Source: Polaromonas vacuolata (lineage in GTDB: Bacteria > Pseudomonadota > Gammaproteobacteria > Burkholderiales > Burkholderiaceae_C). Taken from it: DNA of 64,000 nt. The position numbers and the translations under genes are program-made. Where the stretch lies: assembly GCF_012584515.1 (NCBI RefSeq), contig NZ_CP051461.1, forward strand, positions 1,669,501 to 1,733,500, in the 5' to 3' direction. Shown here in pieces: positions 16,777-25,510 of the stretch. The notes below the pieces were generated by a model that did no database searches, was not told the DNA's origin, and saw nothing but the letters and a program-made list of their open reading frames with translations. Within the stretch, counting starts at the first letter, position 1. The number at the start of each line of letters is the position of its first letter.

Positions 16777-18083
16777 CGGCCAAGCGCCGGCTTTTGCTGG
16801 GTTGCATCGCCGACGATTTCACCGGCGCGACTGACTTGGCCAACAATTTGGTACGTGCCGGAATGAGCACAGTGCAAACCATTGGCGTGCCCAGTGTTGA
16901 TTTAGCCAGTGACGATCAAGAAGGTCCCGATGCGATTGTGGTGGCGCTCAAGTCGCGTACGATTTCGCCGCAAGACGCAGTCGCGCAATCCTTGGCCGCT
17001 TTGAAATGGCTTAAAAGTCAGGGCGCTGAGCAGATTTACTTCAAGTACTGCTCCACTTTTGATTCCACTGCCGAGGGCAATATTGGCCCGGTAACGCAAG
17101 CGCTAATGGCGGCTTTGCAAAGCCGTTTCACAGTTGCCTGTCCGGCTTTTCCCGAGGCTCTGCGCACGGTGTTTAAAGGCCATCTTTTTGTCGGTGATCA
17201 GTTGCTGTCTGATAGCGGCATGCGCAATCACCCGCTCACCCCCATGCTGGATGCTAATTTGGTCAGCGTATTGCAAAAACAAACCACACTCAAAGTGGGT
17301 TTGTTGAGCTACGACGTAGTCGCGCGTGGCGCCGAGGCTGTGCGTGAGCGTTTTGCACAACTCCAAGCCGATGGTGTTGAGGTGGCGGTTTTGGATGCGA
17401 TTTCTAACGCCGATTTACTCACGCTTGGCCAAGCGCTGGCGGGTATGCCGTTGGTGACTGCTGGCTCTGGCATTGCTATTGGTCTGCCGCAAAACTGGCG
17501 TGCCAACGGCGCTTTAGGTCCTGCCGCTGCTGCTGATAAGTTGCCGCTTGCAAAAGGTTTTAAAGCCATTATTTCGGGCAGTTGCTCACTCGCAACCAAC
17601 GCACAGGTGACGCATTTTCAGCAGTTAGGCTGCGCCAGTTTTCGTGTCGATGCATTGGCCTTGGCGCGTGGCGAAGATTTAGTCGCGCATGCCTTGGCTT
17701 GGGCTAAGCCGCTGCTGACGGTAGAGAATCCCGCGCCTCTGCTGATTTATGCGACGGCCGAACCCGCCGCTGTGAAGGATGTGCAAGCCCAATTGGGCGT
17801 AGAAAAAGCCGGCTCTTTAGTCGAAGCTGCCTTAGCCAGTATTGCCAAAGGTCTACTGGCGCTAGGCGTGCGCCAACTGGTCGTCGCGGGTGGCGAGACT
17901 TCTGGCGCTGTCGTGCAAGCGCTTGGCGTGACGCAACTCGCCATTGGCCCGCAAATCGCGCCCGGTGTACCTTGGACTTTTGCCAGCAATGGCGCGCAGC
18001 AGCCATTGCATCTGGCGCTTAAGTCCGGCAATTTTGGCGGTGTGGATTTCTTCACGCAGGCATTTGCCGTTTTGCATGACTGA
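16773..18083 (+). CDS. otnK: 3-oxo-tetronate kinase (DUF1537 four-carbon acid sugar kinase)
   Basis: A 436-residue kinase of the former DUF1537 family. It starts with the typical CIADDFTGATDLANNLVRAG substrate segment and has KYCSTFDSTAEGNIGPVTQA and PAFPEALRTVFKGHLFVGDQ in the N-terminal domain. The C-terminal nucleotide domain has SGSCSLATNAQV and the glycine-rich VVAGGETSGAVVQALGV. It uses ATP to make 3-oxo-tetronate 4-phosphate in acid-sugar breakdown. It overlaps ltnD (ATGA) and also otnC, so the three are translated from one message. Confidence 0.95.
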   Translation: MTAKRRLLLGCIADDFTGATDLANNLVRAGMSTVQTIGVPSVDLASDDQEGPDAIVVALKSRTISPQDAVAQSLAALKWLKSQGAEQIYFKYCSTFDSTAEGNIGPVTQALMAALQSRFTVACPAFPEALRTVFKGHLFVGDQLLSDSGMRNHPLTPMLDANLVSVLQKQTTLKVGLLSYDVVARGAEAVRERFAQLQADGVEVAVLDAISNADLLTLGQALAGMPLVTAGSGIAIGLPQNWRANGALGPAAAADKLPLAKGFKAIISGSCSLATNAQVTHFQQLGCASFRVDALALARGEDLVAHALAWAKPLLTVENPAPLLIYATAEPAAVKDVQAQLGVEKAGSLVEAALASIAKGLLALGVRQLVVAGGETSGAVVQALGVTQLAIGPQIAPGVPWTFASNGAQQPLHLALKSGNFGGVDFFTQAFAVLHD

Positions 18084-18732
18084 GTCCGAACTGCGGCAAG
18101 AAATCTGCAGCGTAGGCGCGTCTTTGTATGCGCGCGGCTATGTGCATGCCAGCGCTGGCAATATCAGCGTGCGACTGCCTGACGATCAAGGTTTTTTAAT
18201 CACGCCTACCGATGCTTGTTTGGGGCGTTTAGATCCGCTCAGCTTGGCTAAGCTCGACGCGCAAGGCCAACAATTAAGCGGCGCACGCGCTTCTAAAACG
18301 ATTGCCCTGCACCGGGCGATTTACGCGGCCACTCCCAATGCCCAGTGCGTCATACACACCCACAGCACGCATTTGGTGGCGCTCACATTTCAAGGCGTCT
18401 GGCATGCAGACGATATATTGCCGCCGCTCACACCTTATTTTGTGATGAAGGTCGGTCACGTTCCCTTGATTGATTACCACCGGCCGGGTGACCCCAAGGT
18501 GGGCGATTTAGTGGCTGAAAAAATCAAAACCATGGCGGATAAAAAAACACCTATAAGGGCAGTGATGCTGTCTCGACTAGGGCCTAACGTCTGGCACGAA
18601 ACACTGGCCCAAGCCAGTGCCGTGCTAGAGGAGTTGGAAGAAACTGCTCGGCTGTGGTTAATGCACAAGTCAGAGCCGCTGACAGAAGAACAAATACAAG
18701 CGCTACGGGATAACTTTGGCGCCAGTTGGTAA
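18076..18732 (+). CDS. otnC: 3-oxo-tetronate 4-phosphate decarboxylase (class II aldolase fold)
   Basis: A 218-residue class II aldolase/adducin-fold protein. Motifs: GYVHASAGNISVRLPDDQGF (phosphate loop), ITPTDACLGRL, and the zinc-ligand pair in CVIHTHSTHLVAL; the third zinc histidine is expected further on. OtnC decarboxylates 3-oxo-tetronate 4-phosphate to dihydroxyacetone phosphate, which enters central metabolism. The ATG at 18076 overlaps the otnK stop by 8 bases; a longer reading frame starting at 17944 lies inside otnK and has no family-like sequence in its extra part. Confidence 0.93.
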   Translation: MTESELRQEICSVGASLYARGYVHASAGNISVRLPDDQGFLITPTDACLGRLDPLSLAKLDAQGQQLSGARASKTIALHRAIYAATPNAQCVIHTHSTHLVALTFQGVWHADDILPPLTPYFVMKVGHVPLIDYHRPGDPKVGDLVAEKIKTMADKKTPIRAVMLSRLGPNVWHETLAQASAVLEELEETARLWLMHKSEPLTEEQIQALRDNFGASW

Positions 18733-18752
18733 AAATATTTAAAGGATAAAAA

Positions 18753-19556
18753 ATGCCGAAATTTGCAGCCAACCTCAGCATGCTTTACCCCGAGCTGGCT
18801 TTTATGGACCGATTCGCCGCAGCCGCAGCCGACGGTTTTAGCGCAGTGGAATACCTATTTCCCTACGCCTTTAGTGCCGCCGATTTAGCGGCGCAACTTA
18901 AACAACACCAGTTGCAACAAGTGCTGTTTAACGCCCCTCCGGGTGACTGGGATGCAGGCGAGCGCGGTATTTGCTGTTTACCAGATCGCCAAGTCGAGTT
19001 TAGAGAAGGATTTTTAAAGGCGATTGACTACGCCAAAACGCTTGGCTGCCCACGCATTCACGTGATGGCCGGCTTGGTGCCAGACGGTATTGACCCAGAA
19101 CGCTTGCTTGCAACCTATATATCAAACTTGAAGTGGGCCGCAGAGCAGGCCGGTCTTGAAAATATAGACGTGCTGATTGAGCCGATTAACGCGCGCGACA
19201 TGCCGGGCTTTTTCCTCCATCGCCAAGACCAAGCGCATGAAATTGTGCAGGCAATTGATGCACCCAACCTCAAAGTACAAATGGATTTGTACCACTGCCA
19301 AATCAGTGAGGGCGACTTAGCCATGAAGCTACGCCAATACCTGCCTACTGGTCGCGTGGGCCATTTGCAAATCGCTGGCGTGCCAGCGCGGCATGAGCCT
19401 GACATTGGCGAGGTTAACTATCCGTATTTGTTTGCGCTAATCGATGAGCTCGGCTATGACGGTCATGTGGGTTGTGAATACCGACCTAAGCGCGGTGCTG
19501 TAGCTGACGGTACTAGCGATGGATTGGGCTGGTTTAAAGCGCTGACTTGGCATTGA
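18753..19556 (+). CDS. otnI: 2-oxo-tetronate isomerase (hydroxypyruvate isomerase-like TIM barrel)
   Basis: A 267-residue protein of the xylose-isomerase-like TIM-barrel family. It starts [20 protein letters not shown] and carries [32 protein letters not shown] (metal-binding glutamate), [16 protein letters not shown] and GCEYRPKRG (second metal glutamate). OtnI interconverts 2-oxo- and 3-oxo-tetronate, linking LtnD to OtnK. Hydroxypyruvate isomerase is the close alternative, but the operon context favours OtnI. It starts 20 bases after otnC, with AAAGGA before the ATG. Confidence 0.92.
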   Translation: MPKFAANLSMLYPELAFMDRFAAAAADGFSAVEYLFPYAFSAADLAAQLKQHQLQQVLFNAPPGDWDAGERGICCLPDRQVEFREGFLKAIDYAKTLGCPRIHVMAGLVPDGIDPERLLATYISNLKWAAEQAGLENIDVLIEPINARDMPGFFLHRQDQAHEIVQAIDAPNLKVQMDLYHCQISEGDLAMKLRQYLPTGRVGHLQIAGVPARHEPDIGEVNYPYLFALIDELGYDGHVGCEYRPKRGAVADGTSDGLGWFKALTWH

Positions 19557-19698
19557 TCTGTGGTTGAGATTTTCTTCAAAGGCGAGTGCGAATAGTGCAC
19601 GCCTACAATCGTATTTTTTTAACGGTCATCTTATCGATTTGGGCGTAAGCGCTTAGTACGTCAGAATTTGTAGTCGCGAAGATTGACCCAACGTTCAC

Positions 19699-20850
19699 AT
19701 GAAATATTTGTCTTGGTTTGGCCCGGTTCAATCTACTGTGGCTTGGCCAGAAAGACTGCGCTCTTGCGTAGGCGCTTTTATCGGCATCTTGGCGGTTTAT
19801 CTGGCCGGCAAAGCCATAGGTCATATGACGGGCATGCATGTTTGGATACTCGCACCGCTGGGTGCTACCGGCTTTCTGATTTTTGTCGTTCCTTCTAGCG
19901 CTCTAGCGCAGCCTTGGGCCGCTTTGGGCGGCCATGTGGTTTCTGCCCTGATAGGGATTGCCTGCGTCAGGCTAATTCCTGTGCCAGAGTTGCTGTTGCC
20001 CACCGCAGTGAGCCTGTCCATATTGGCCATGTTTTTACTCAGGTGCTTGCACCCACCGGCCGCAGCGACAGCGCTGTTTGTGGCGATTAGCGGCATTCAA
20101 GCCTTCGAGTACGCCTTGTTTCCGGTCGCTTGCGGGGTGTTGGTGTTGATTGCGACAGCGGTAATCTACGGAAAATTTACGCGGCAGGTTTACCCGCACC
20201 GGGCCTTGTCCAGACTTGCAAATGGAGAAGCCGCGCCTAGCGCTGAGAGCTCGTCGCTTGTTGATGTAGACCGAGTGCTGGCCAACTACGGCGGCATCGT
20301 AGATGTGAACCGGCAGGACTTGGCTAACTTGGTCGATCAAATTGAAACAATAGCCTACAAAAATAAGCTAAAACAAGCCAGCTGCGAGTCCATCATGTCG
20401 CCGAGTATGCATTGTGTGGAGGCCAATTTTTCATTGGAGTCGGCTTGGAAAATGTTGCGCGACAAACATATCAAGGCTATGCCGGTGGTGGACAAACAAG
20501 ACCGAGTGGTGGGCATCATCACTTTGGGGGACTTTGTACTTCATGCCGCAGTTGATTTTCACCTCAGCTTTGGGCAAAGACTGCGCGGCGTTTTGCGCTT
20601 TAGCAACTGGAAAAAAAGCGCTAAAAAGGTTGTTCACTCCAACACTGTGGGTGAGATTATGAGTTCTAACGTACGTGTGATCAGTGCCGATAGCAACTTG
20701 GCTGACCTGATCACACTATTCGAGCTAGAAGGCCATCACCACATTCCGGTGATCAATGCTGACGAAAAACTCGTCGGCATAGTCACTCAGTCAGATTTTG
20801 TGAAAGCCATGCTCAAAATTTTAAGCATCCAGTCGGCTACTGAGGTTTGA
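19699..20850 (+). CDS. HPP family membrane protein with CBS domains
   Basis: A 383-residue protein with an N-terminal HPP transmembrane domain and a C-terminal CBS pair. The membrane part has about four segments, the signature [19 protein letters not shown] that names the HPP family, and [25 protein letters not shown] before it. After a linker, the CBS pair reads [20 protein letters not shown] with [19 protein letters not shown], then [20 protein letters not shown] with [20 protein letters not shown]. Some HPP proteins are proposed nitrite transporters; CBS domains usually sense adenine nucleotides. Its last 14 bases overlap the 3' end of rlmD on the other strand. Confidence 0.9.
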   Translation: MKYLSWFGPVQSTVAWPERLRSCVGAFIGILAVYLAGKAIGHMTGMHVWILAPLGATGFLIFVVPSSALAQPWAALGGHVVSALIGIACVRLIPVPELLLPTAVSLSILAMFLLRCLHPPAAATALFVAISGIQAFEYALFPVACGVLVLIATAVIYGKFTRQVYPHRALSRLANGEAAPSAESSSLVDVDRVLANYGGIVDVNRQDLANLVDQIETIAYKNKLKQASCESIMSPSMHCVEANFSLESAWKMLRDKHIKAMPVVDKQDRVVGIITLGDFVLHAAVDFHLSFGQRLRGVLRFSNWKKSAKKVVHSNTVGEIMSSNVRVISADSNLADLITLFELEGHHHIPVINADEKLVGIVTQSDFVKAMLKILSIQSATEV

Positions 20851-22339
20851 TGCGGTCAAACACCGCAATTGATTCCACGTGTGCGGTATGCGGAAACATA
20901 TTGATCACGCCAGCTGAACTGCAGCGGTAGGCGCCGCTGTCCACCAGCACGCCAGCATCGCGTGCCAAGGTTGCAGGGTTGCAGCTGACGTAGACAATTC
21001 GCTCTGGCATTTGCCAGTTGCCCAGCGCTAGCGCTTGCTGATGTACGCCATCGTCACAAGGCACACCGGTGAGCAGTTGCTGGTGCAGTGCGGCGAGTGA
21101 CTTGAATAATTCAAACGCGCCTTCGCGCGGTGGGTCAACCAGCCATTTGTCAGCTCTGCCGTCACGGCTTAACAGGGCCGGCGTCATCTCGAATAAATTG
21201 CGCACTTCGAAACTGGTGGGCGCTAAGGCGTGACGATCTATGCGTGCTGCTTGGTTTTTAAGATAGTTCTCGCGCGAGCGTGCCACCAGTGCTTCGCTGC
21301 CTTCAATGCCGAGCACAGATTGAGCCCGTGTAGCCAGCGGCAAGGTGAAGTTACCCAGACCGCAAAACCAGTCAATCACGCGCTCGTGCGGCTGCACTGC
21401 CAGCAGTCTAAGTGCGCGTGACACCAGTACTTGGTTGATGTGTGGGTTGACTTGGGTAAAGTCAGTCGGTCTAAACGGCATGACAACGCCAAACTCTGGC
21501 AAGCCGTAGTTCAACTCTTCGGTCGCATCGTCAAGCAACACTACAGTCTCTAACCCACCCGATTGCAGCCACCACTGCACGCCTGGTGTTTGCACGGCAA
21601 AAGCGCGCAAGCGGGTCAAGTCGGTGTCACTTAAGTCTTGCATGTGGCGCAGTACCAAGGCGGTCACAGAGTCGCCGCAGGCTAGCTCGATTTGCGGAAT
21701 CGTTTCTTTCGCATCCATGCTGGAGATCAATGCGCGCAGCGGCAGCAGCATGTCGCTCACATGTTTGGGCAATACATGGCATTCGCTCATGTCAGCTACA
21801 TAAGCGCTTTTGCGTTCATGAAAACCAACTAATACCGTGCCTTTTTTACGCACATAGCGCACTGACAGGCGGGCGCGGTAGCGGTAGTTCCACGCCGGGC
21901 CTTCGATAGAGCGTAGCAGGTTGTCGGATTTGAGTTTGCCTATGTGGAGTAAGTTGTCTTCCAACACTCGCTGCTTGACAGCAACTTGAGCGCTGACATG
22001 CAAATGCTGCATTTTGCAGCCGCCGCATGCGCCGGTATGCATGCCAAAGCTAGGGCAGGCGGGTCTTACGCGTTGGGAAGATTCGCGGTGCACTGCCAAT
22101 AGCGTAGCTTTTTCAAAGCTGGCTTTTTTGCGGTAGACGCTGGCGCTGACCAGCTCAAAAGGGAGCGCGCCTTCAATAAATACCACCTTGCCGTCAGGCC
22201 TGTGGGCTATGCCTTGGGCTTCGATATCCAGCGACTCTATGCTCAGCAGGTCTAGCGGGTACTCTTTTGGCGCTGTGCTTTGGGCTGTACTTTGCACCGT
22301 ACTTTGTGGTGATTTTGGGGATTGGGTTTCTTCTGACAT
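20837..22339 (-). CDS. rlmD: 23S rRNA (uracil-1939-C5)-methyltransferase RlmD
   Basis: A 500-residue RumA-type enzyme that methylates U1939 of 23S rRNA. A ~25-residue Ser/Thr/Gln-rich lead precedes the TRAM-like domain ([20 protein letters not shown]). The iron-sulfur cluster cysteines appear as [18 protein letters not shown]. The methyltransferase part has [16 protein letters not shown] (SAM motif), [12 protein letters not shown] and the catalytic cysteine in [15 protein letters not shown]. The [13 protein letters not shown] lead is low-complexity and repeats an S-T unit. The 3' end converges with and overlaps the HPP-CBS gene by 14 bases. Confidence 0.95.
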   Translation of the reverse strand: MSEETQSPKSPQSTVQSTAQSTAPKEYPLDLLSIESLDIEAQGIAHRPDGKVVFIEGALPFELVSASVYRKKASFEKATLLAVHRESSQRVRPACPSFGMHTGACGGCKMQHLHVSAQVAVKQRVLEDNLLHIGKLKSDNLLRSIEGPAWNYRYRARLSVRYVRKKGTVLVGFHERKSAYVADMSECHVLPKHVSDMLLPLRALISSMDAKETIPQIELACGDSVTALVLRHMQDLSDTDLTRLRAFAVQTPGVQWWLQSGGLETVVLLDDATEELNYGLPEFGVVMPFRPTDFTQVNPHINQVLVSRALRLLAVQPHERVIDWFCGLGNFTLPLATRAQSVLGIEGSEALVARSRENYLKNQAARIDRHALAPTSFEVRNLFEMTPALLSRDGRADKWLVDPPREGAFELFKSLAALHQQLLTGVPCDDGVHQQALALGNWQMPERIVYVSCNPATLARDAGVLVDSGAYRCSSAGVINMFPHTAHVESIAVFDRIKPQ

Positions 22340-22390
22340 GCAGCGATTGTCTCAGGTCGCGAGACGACATTTGCGCTTGTCTGCATAGGC

Positions 22391-22582
22391 TTATTTGGTC
22401 AGTATTAGCTTGCCTAATTTGGTCGTTTGCAGTTTGTAAGTCGCACCGTTGTGGTTTATCTCTACGGCTTTTTGGCCGCGCAAAAGTGCGTAACTGTCTA
22501 AGCAATCTGCGCGGTTTGAGTGCTGCGACTGACCGGTGTGGCCTTGATGAAGGCTGTGGTTGGCGGTGTGGCTAACTATCAT
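22391..22582 (-). CDS. hemP: Hemin uptake protein HemP
   Basis: A 63-residue protein whose C-terminal half fits the HemP family: SYALLRGQKAVEINHNGATY followed by KLQTTKLGKLILTK. HemP is a small regulator or accessory of heme and iron uptake commonly found beside TonB-system genes. The N-terminal part is His/Gln/Ser-rich and variable. It overlaps the exbD 3' end by 4 bases and is the last gene of the minus-strand tonB-exbB-exbD-hemP unit, governed by the Fur box at 24749-24769. Confidence 0.85.
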   Translation of the reverse strand: MIVSHTANHSLHQGHTGQSQHSNRADCLDSYALLRGQKAVEINHNGATYKLQTTKLGKLILTK

Positions 22583-23010
22583 GGATTGGCTCCTGGTTCA
22601 GTGATAAAACCTATTTTTCCAAGGCCAGCTTGTTGCGCTGTGGCCATGGCTTGGGCGATGCGCTCGTAGCGCACGTTTTTATCGCCGCGAATATGCAGTT
22701 CTGGTTGCGGGCTTTGTTCGGCCGCTGCCTTGAGTCTGGTGGCTAATGCCGCATCCGTTAAAGGCGCATCGTTGATGAAGTAAGCCCCTTCTGCGTTGAC
22801 GCTTAGTCTTAACGTGTCGGGCTTGATGTTTTGCGGCTGCGTGCTGGCGGCGGGCAAGTTGATATTGATAGAGTCTTTCAACACCGGAATGGTGATGATG
22901 AAAATTATCAATAGCACCAGCATGATGTCCACCATAGGCGTCATGTTGATTTCATTCATAACCTCTTCGTCGCCCTCATCGCTGCCAAAGTGCGTGCTTC
23001 CAAAAGCCAT
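22579..23010 (-). CDS. exbD: Biopolymer transport protein ExbD
   Basis: A 143-residue inner-membrane protein with a short cytoplasmic N-terminus, one transmembrane helix and a periplasmic domain. The helix region MTPMVDIMLVLLIIFIITIP contains the proton-carrying aspartate of the ExbD/TolR family. The periplasmic part has HIRGDKNVRYERIAQAMATA, the usual C-terminal signature. With ExbB and TonB it turns the proton gradient into energy for outer-membrane receptors. It starts 47 bases downstream of exbB. Confidence 0.93.
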   Translation of the reverse strand: MAFGSTHFGSDEGDEEVMNEINMTPMVDIMLVLLIIFIITIPVLKDSININLPAASTQPQNIKPDTLRLSVNAEGAYFINDAPLTDAALATRLKAAAEQSPQPELHIRGDKNVRYERIAQAMATAQQAGLGKIGFITEPGANP

Positions 23011-23057
23011 CTTGTGCTCCGTATCTGCTGGGTTTAGCTGAGTTATTTCGCTCGTGC

Positions 23058-23783
23058 TTAGGCTTTGCGCAAGCGCTGATCGCTGGAATCAGTCTTACCG
23101 TTTTTGATGGCATTGACGCGAGCACCGGTGAGAAAGTAAGCATGCAAGTCGTGGGCAAAGCGATTGAGCTTGTGCAGCACGCCTTTGTTGCCGCGCAGCA
23201 AGGCGTTGTAGCCCAGCACTGCGGGAATGGCGACTGCCAAACCCAGCGCAGTCATGACTAGCGCCTCGCCTATTGGGCCAGCGACTTTATCTATGCCGAC
23301 TTGGCCGGAGCTACCTATCGCCAACAGCGCATGGTAGATGCCCCAGACGGTGCCGAAAAGGCCGACAAAAGGCGCAGTCGAACCAACCGAGGCAAGGATG
23401 GCGAGACCGGATTGCAGCTTAGCGGTGAAGTCATCCAGACTGCTTCGCAGTGCACGCGTGACCCACTCGCTCAGGTCTAGCACGTCGCGCAGTTGCGCTT
23501 GTGTGTTGCTGTGATGGCTAGCGGCTTCGCGGCCGTCTAGTGCGAGCTGGCGTAGTGGGTTGCCGGCCTCTTTACCCAAGCTATTTAAACCGGCTTGGAA
23601 GTCTTGGCTTTCCCAAAAAGCTTGCTTACGCGCAGTCATGGCTTTGTATTTGAAAAGGTCTAGCGTCTTAATGATGATGACCAGCCAAGACGCCAGTGAC
23701 ATGACGAGTAGCAGCAGCGCTACGGTCTTGGTGACGATGTCGCCTTGGCTCCATAGGTGCGCTAGGCCGAATTGGGAATTCAT
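23058..23783 (-). CDS. exbB: MotA/TolQ/ExbB proton channel family protein
   Basis: A 241-residue ExbB-type protein with three transmembrane helices: one near the N-terminus (VTKTVALLLLVMSLASWLVI) and two in the C-terminal half, around LASVGSTAPFVGLFGTVWGI and GEALVMTALGLAVAIPAVLG. The latter two are the core ExbB/TolQ signature. It forms the proton channel with ExbD and energises TonB. GGAGAG lies before the start. The gene lies between tonB and exbD in the Fur-box-led operon. Confidence 0.93.
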   Translation of the reverse strand: MNSQFGLAHLWSQGDIVTKTVALLLLVMSLASWLVIIIKTLDLFKYKAMTARKQAFWESQDFQAGLNSLGKEAGNPLRQLALDGREAASHHSNTQAQLRDVLDLSEWVTRALRSSLDDFTAKLQSGLAILASVGSTAPFVGLFGTVWGIYHALLAIGSSGQVGIDKVAGPIGEALVMTALGLAVAIPAVLGYNALLRGNKGVLHKLNRFAHDLHAYFLTGARVNAIKNGKTDSSDQRLRKA

Positions 23784-23863
23784 GAAAGGTCTCTCCTGGA
23801 ATCAAAAAAATAGGGGAAAAGTGGAATAGTGGAATAGGGCGGCGATAGGCTGACTTCAGCGGC

Positions 23864-24622
23864 TTATTCGCGCAGCTTCCAGTTAATGGGTACTTGGTAC
23901 CACATGGCCTCGGCTATTCCGCCACGCTTACCGGGTACAAAGCGCCATTGCAATACGGCTGCCACAGCGGCACGGTCAAGTCTGTCGTAGCCACTACTTT
24001 TGGCTAATTCTGCGCGTTGGGCTTGGCCATCACTGCCGATTAACACCTTGACCAAACTTTGACCTTGCTCGTTCATGCGTAGGCTGAGCGCGGGGTAGAC
24101 CGGTGCCGGGTTTTTGAGGTAGTCGGCATTGCTGGATGGCAGCTGCACAGCCGGGGCTATTGGCGCTGTGCTGACCGTAGCCGGCGCTGGTGTAGCAGGG
24201 GCGATGTTGGCGGCGGCTTGTGCGCTCTGAGCGGGAGCTGTTGATGTGGCTGCTGGCGTTGCTGTTGCCGCTGGTTGCGGCGCTGGTGTTGGTGACTTTG
24301 GTGTTTGTACTGGTGTCGGCTTGGGTGCTGATACTGGCTTAGGCTCAGGCCTTGATTTTTGTACTGGTTTTACCGGGCTAGTCTTTACTTCAGGCTCTGA
24401 CTTAGGCGTCGCCATAACCGGCGCTGAGCGTGTAACAAAGGCCGACTGCAATGTGACTGGAATCACGATTTCTTCCGGCGGCCTGAACGACATCTCATTT
24501 TGTATGGCCCAAATCAGACCCGCATGCGCTGACAATACCAGCAGCCCAATCCAAACCATGCGGCTTGCATCTGAGGCGTGAGCCACGTCAAGCTGGCCGG
24601 TGGTGTGAAAAGTTGGGTTCAT
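23864..24622 (-). CDS. tonB: Energy transducer TonB
   Basis: A ~252-residue TonB. An N-terminal signal-anchor helix (RMVWIGLLVLSAHAGLIWAI) is followed by a long periplasmic spacer rich in Pro, Ala, Lys and Thr (PVKPVQKSRPEPKPVSAPKP and further repeats), then a folded C-terminal domain with NPAPVYPALSLRMNEQGQSL, VKVLIGSDGQAQRAELAKSS, GYDRLDRAAVAAV and QWRFVPGKRGG. It links the ExbB-ExbD motor to TonB boxes of outer-membrane receptors, likely including the siderophore receptor at 25511-27715. ATG 24622 is used; TTG two codons earlier is possible. Confidence 0.93.
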   Translation of the reverse strand: MNPTFHTTGQLDVAHASDASRMVWIGLLVLSAHAGLIWAIQNEMSFRPPEEIVIPVTLQSAFVTRSAPVMATPKSEPEVKTSPVKPVQKSRPEPKPVSAPKPTPVQTPKSPTPAPQPAATATPAATSTAPAQSAQAAANIAPATPAPATVSTAPIAPAVQLPSSNADYLKNPAPVYPALSLRMNEQGQSLVKVLIGSDGQAQRAELAKSSGYDRLDRAAVAAVLQWRFVPGKRGGIAEAMWYQVPINWKLRE

Positions 24623-24748
24623 GGTCAATTGTTAAGGAATCGGCTTTATCGCTGGCCAAGTGTGTTGGTCGCAGTGCAAGTGTGAAACTGGTCTGGCAGC
24701 AATCAATGCCACTGCCTTGATTGTTAATCTGTTCTAAGTATAGGTTAC

Positions 24749-24769
24749 AAATGCGAATAAATCGCATTT
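24749..24769 (-). promoter_or_regulatory. Fur box before tonB
   Basis: AAATGCGA-ATAAA-TCGCATTT is an inverted repeat that fits the 19-bp Fur pattern AATGcGAATaAaTCgCATT. It is centred about 137 bases before the tonB start codon and lies 34 bases past the 3' end of the PiuC gene. It probably represses tonB-exbB-exbD-hemP when iron is plentiful. Confidence 0.75.
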
Positions 24770-24802
24770 AGATTTGGAATCTTTGATTTTTATCTTTTGA
24801 CT

Positions 24803-25501
24803 TCAGACATGGGCCCACATTCGCAGCAGGTTGTGATAGCTGCCAGTGAGCTGTATGACTTCTTCACCTTCAGGCTGGCCGGCATTCATGTCCTTTTGTC
24901 TTAATGAGGTGATGGCCATGTCCATGTCGAAGAGCAACTGGCGCTGGTCGTCCTGCCTAATCATGCTTTCAATCCAGAAAAAGCAGGCTAAGCGCTCACC
25001 GCGTGTGACCGGTTCAACTCGGTGTACCGAGCTGCCGGAATACAGCATCAGATCGCCAGCAGCGAGTTTGATGCGTTGCTCACCATCACTCGCTTGCACT
25101 ACTAACTCGCCGCCGTCGTAACTGTCAGGCGGGCTTAAAAACAGCGTGCATGAAATATCTGTGCGCACATGCCTGGCGCTGGCTGCGTGGGTACGTACCG
25201 CATTGTCAATATGGTTACCAAAGGAGTTTTGGCTGCCGCTATAACTATTAAACAAAGGCGGGAAAACTGTTTTTGGCAATGCAGCGGTGATAAAACGTGG
25301 GTTTCTTGCCAATGCTTGGGAGACGATTTGTCTGGCTTCTTGGGCTTGGACTGAATCCTCGGGTAACTGGCGGTTATTTTTTACCGCGCCACTTTGACTG
25401 CCAGCCGTGAGTCGGCCATCTGCCCAGTTGGCCGACAGTATCAGCTCCCTTACCCGGGCTAACTCGCCGGACTCCAAAGCGTTTTCAATTTTTAACCGCA
25501 C
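24803..25501 (-). CDS. Fe(II)-dependent 2-oxoglutarate dioxygenase of the PiuC/YbiX family
   Basis: A 232-residue PKHD-type hydroxylase. Family features: ILSANWADGRLTAGSQSGAV at the N-terminus, the iron-binding HIDNAVRTHAASARHVRTDI segment (His-x-Asp), FLSPPDSYDGGELVV, LMLYSGSSVHRVEPVTRGER (distal iron histidine) and an Arg that contacts 2-oxoglutarate. PiuC proteins occur with TonB-dependent catecholate receptors; their substrate is unknown. It starts 9 bases downstream of the receptor stop and is clearly in the same operon. Confidence 0.9.
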   Translation of the reverse strand: MRLKIENALESGELARVRELILSANWADGRLTAGSQSGAVKNNRQLPEDSVQAQEARQIVSQALARNPRFITAALPKTVFPPLFNSYSGSQNSFGNHIDNAVRTHAASARHVRTDISCTLFLSPPDSYDGGELVVQASDGEQRIKLAAGDLMLYSGSSVHRVEPVTRGERLACFFWIESMIRQDDQRQLLFDMDMAITSLRQKDMNAGQPEGEEVIQLTGSYHNLLRMWAHV

Positions 25502-25510
25502 GCCTTATTC

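Noticed and set aside
17944..18075. Upstream extension of otnC
   Set aside because: The extra residues lie inside otnK in another frame and do not match the aldolase family; ATG 18076 fits the family and the coupled overlap.
24246..24581. 111-codon Gly/Val/Thr-rich plus-strand frame
   Set aside because: It is the complement of the proline-rich TonB spacer; the low complexity comes from that.
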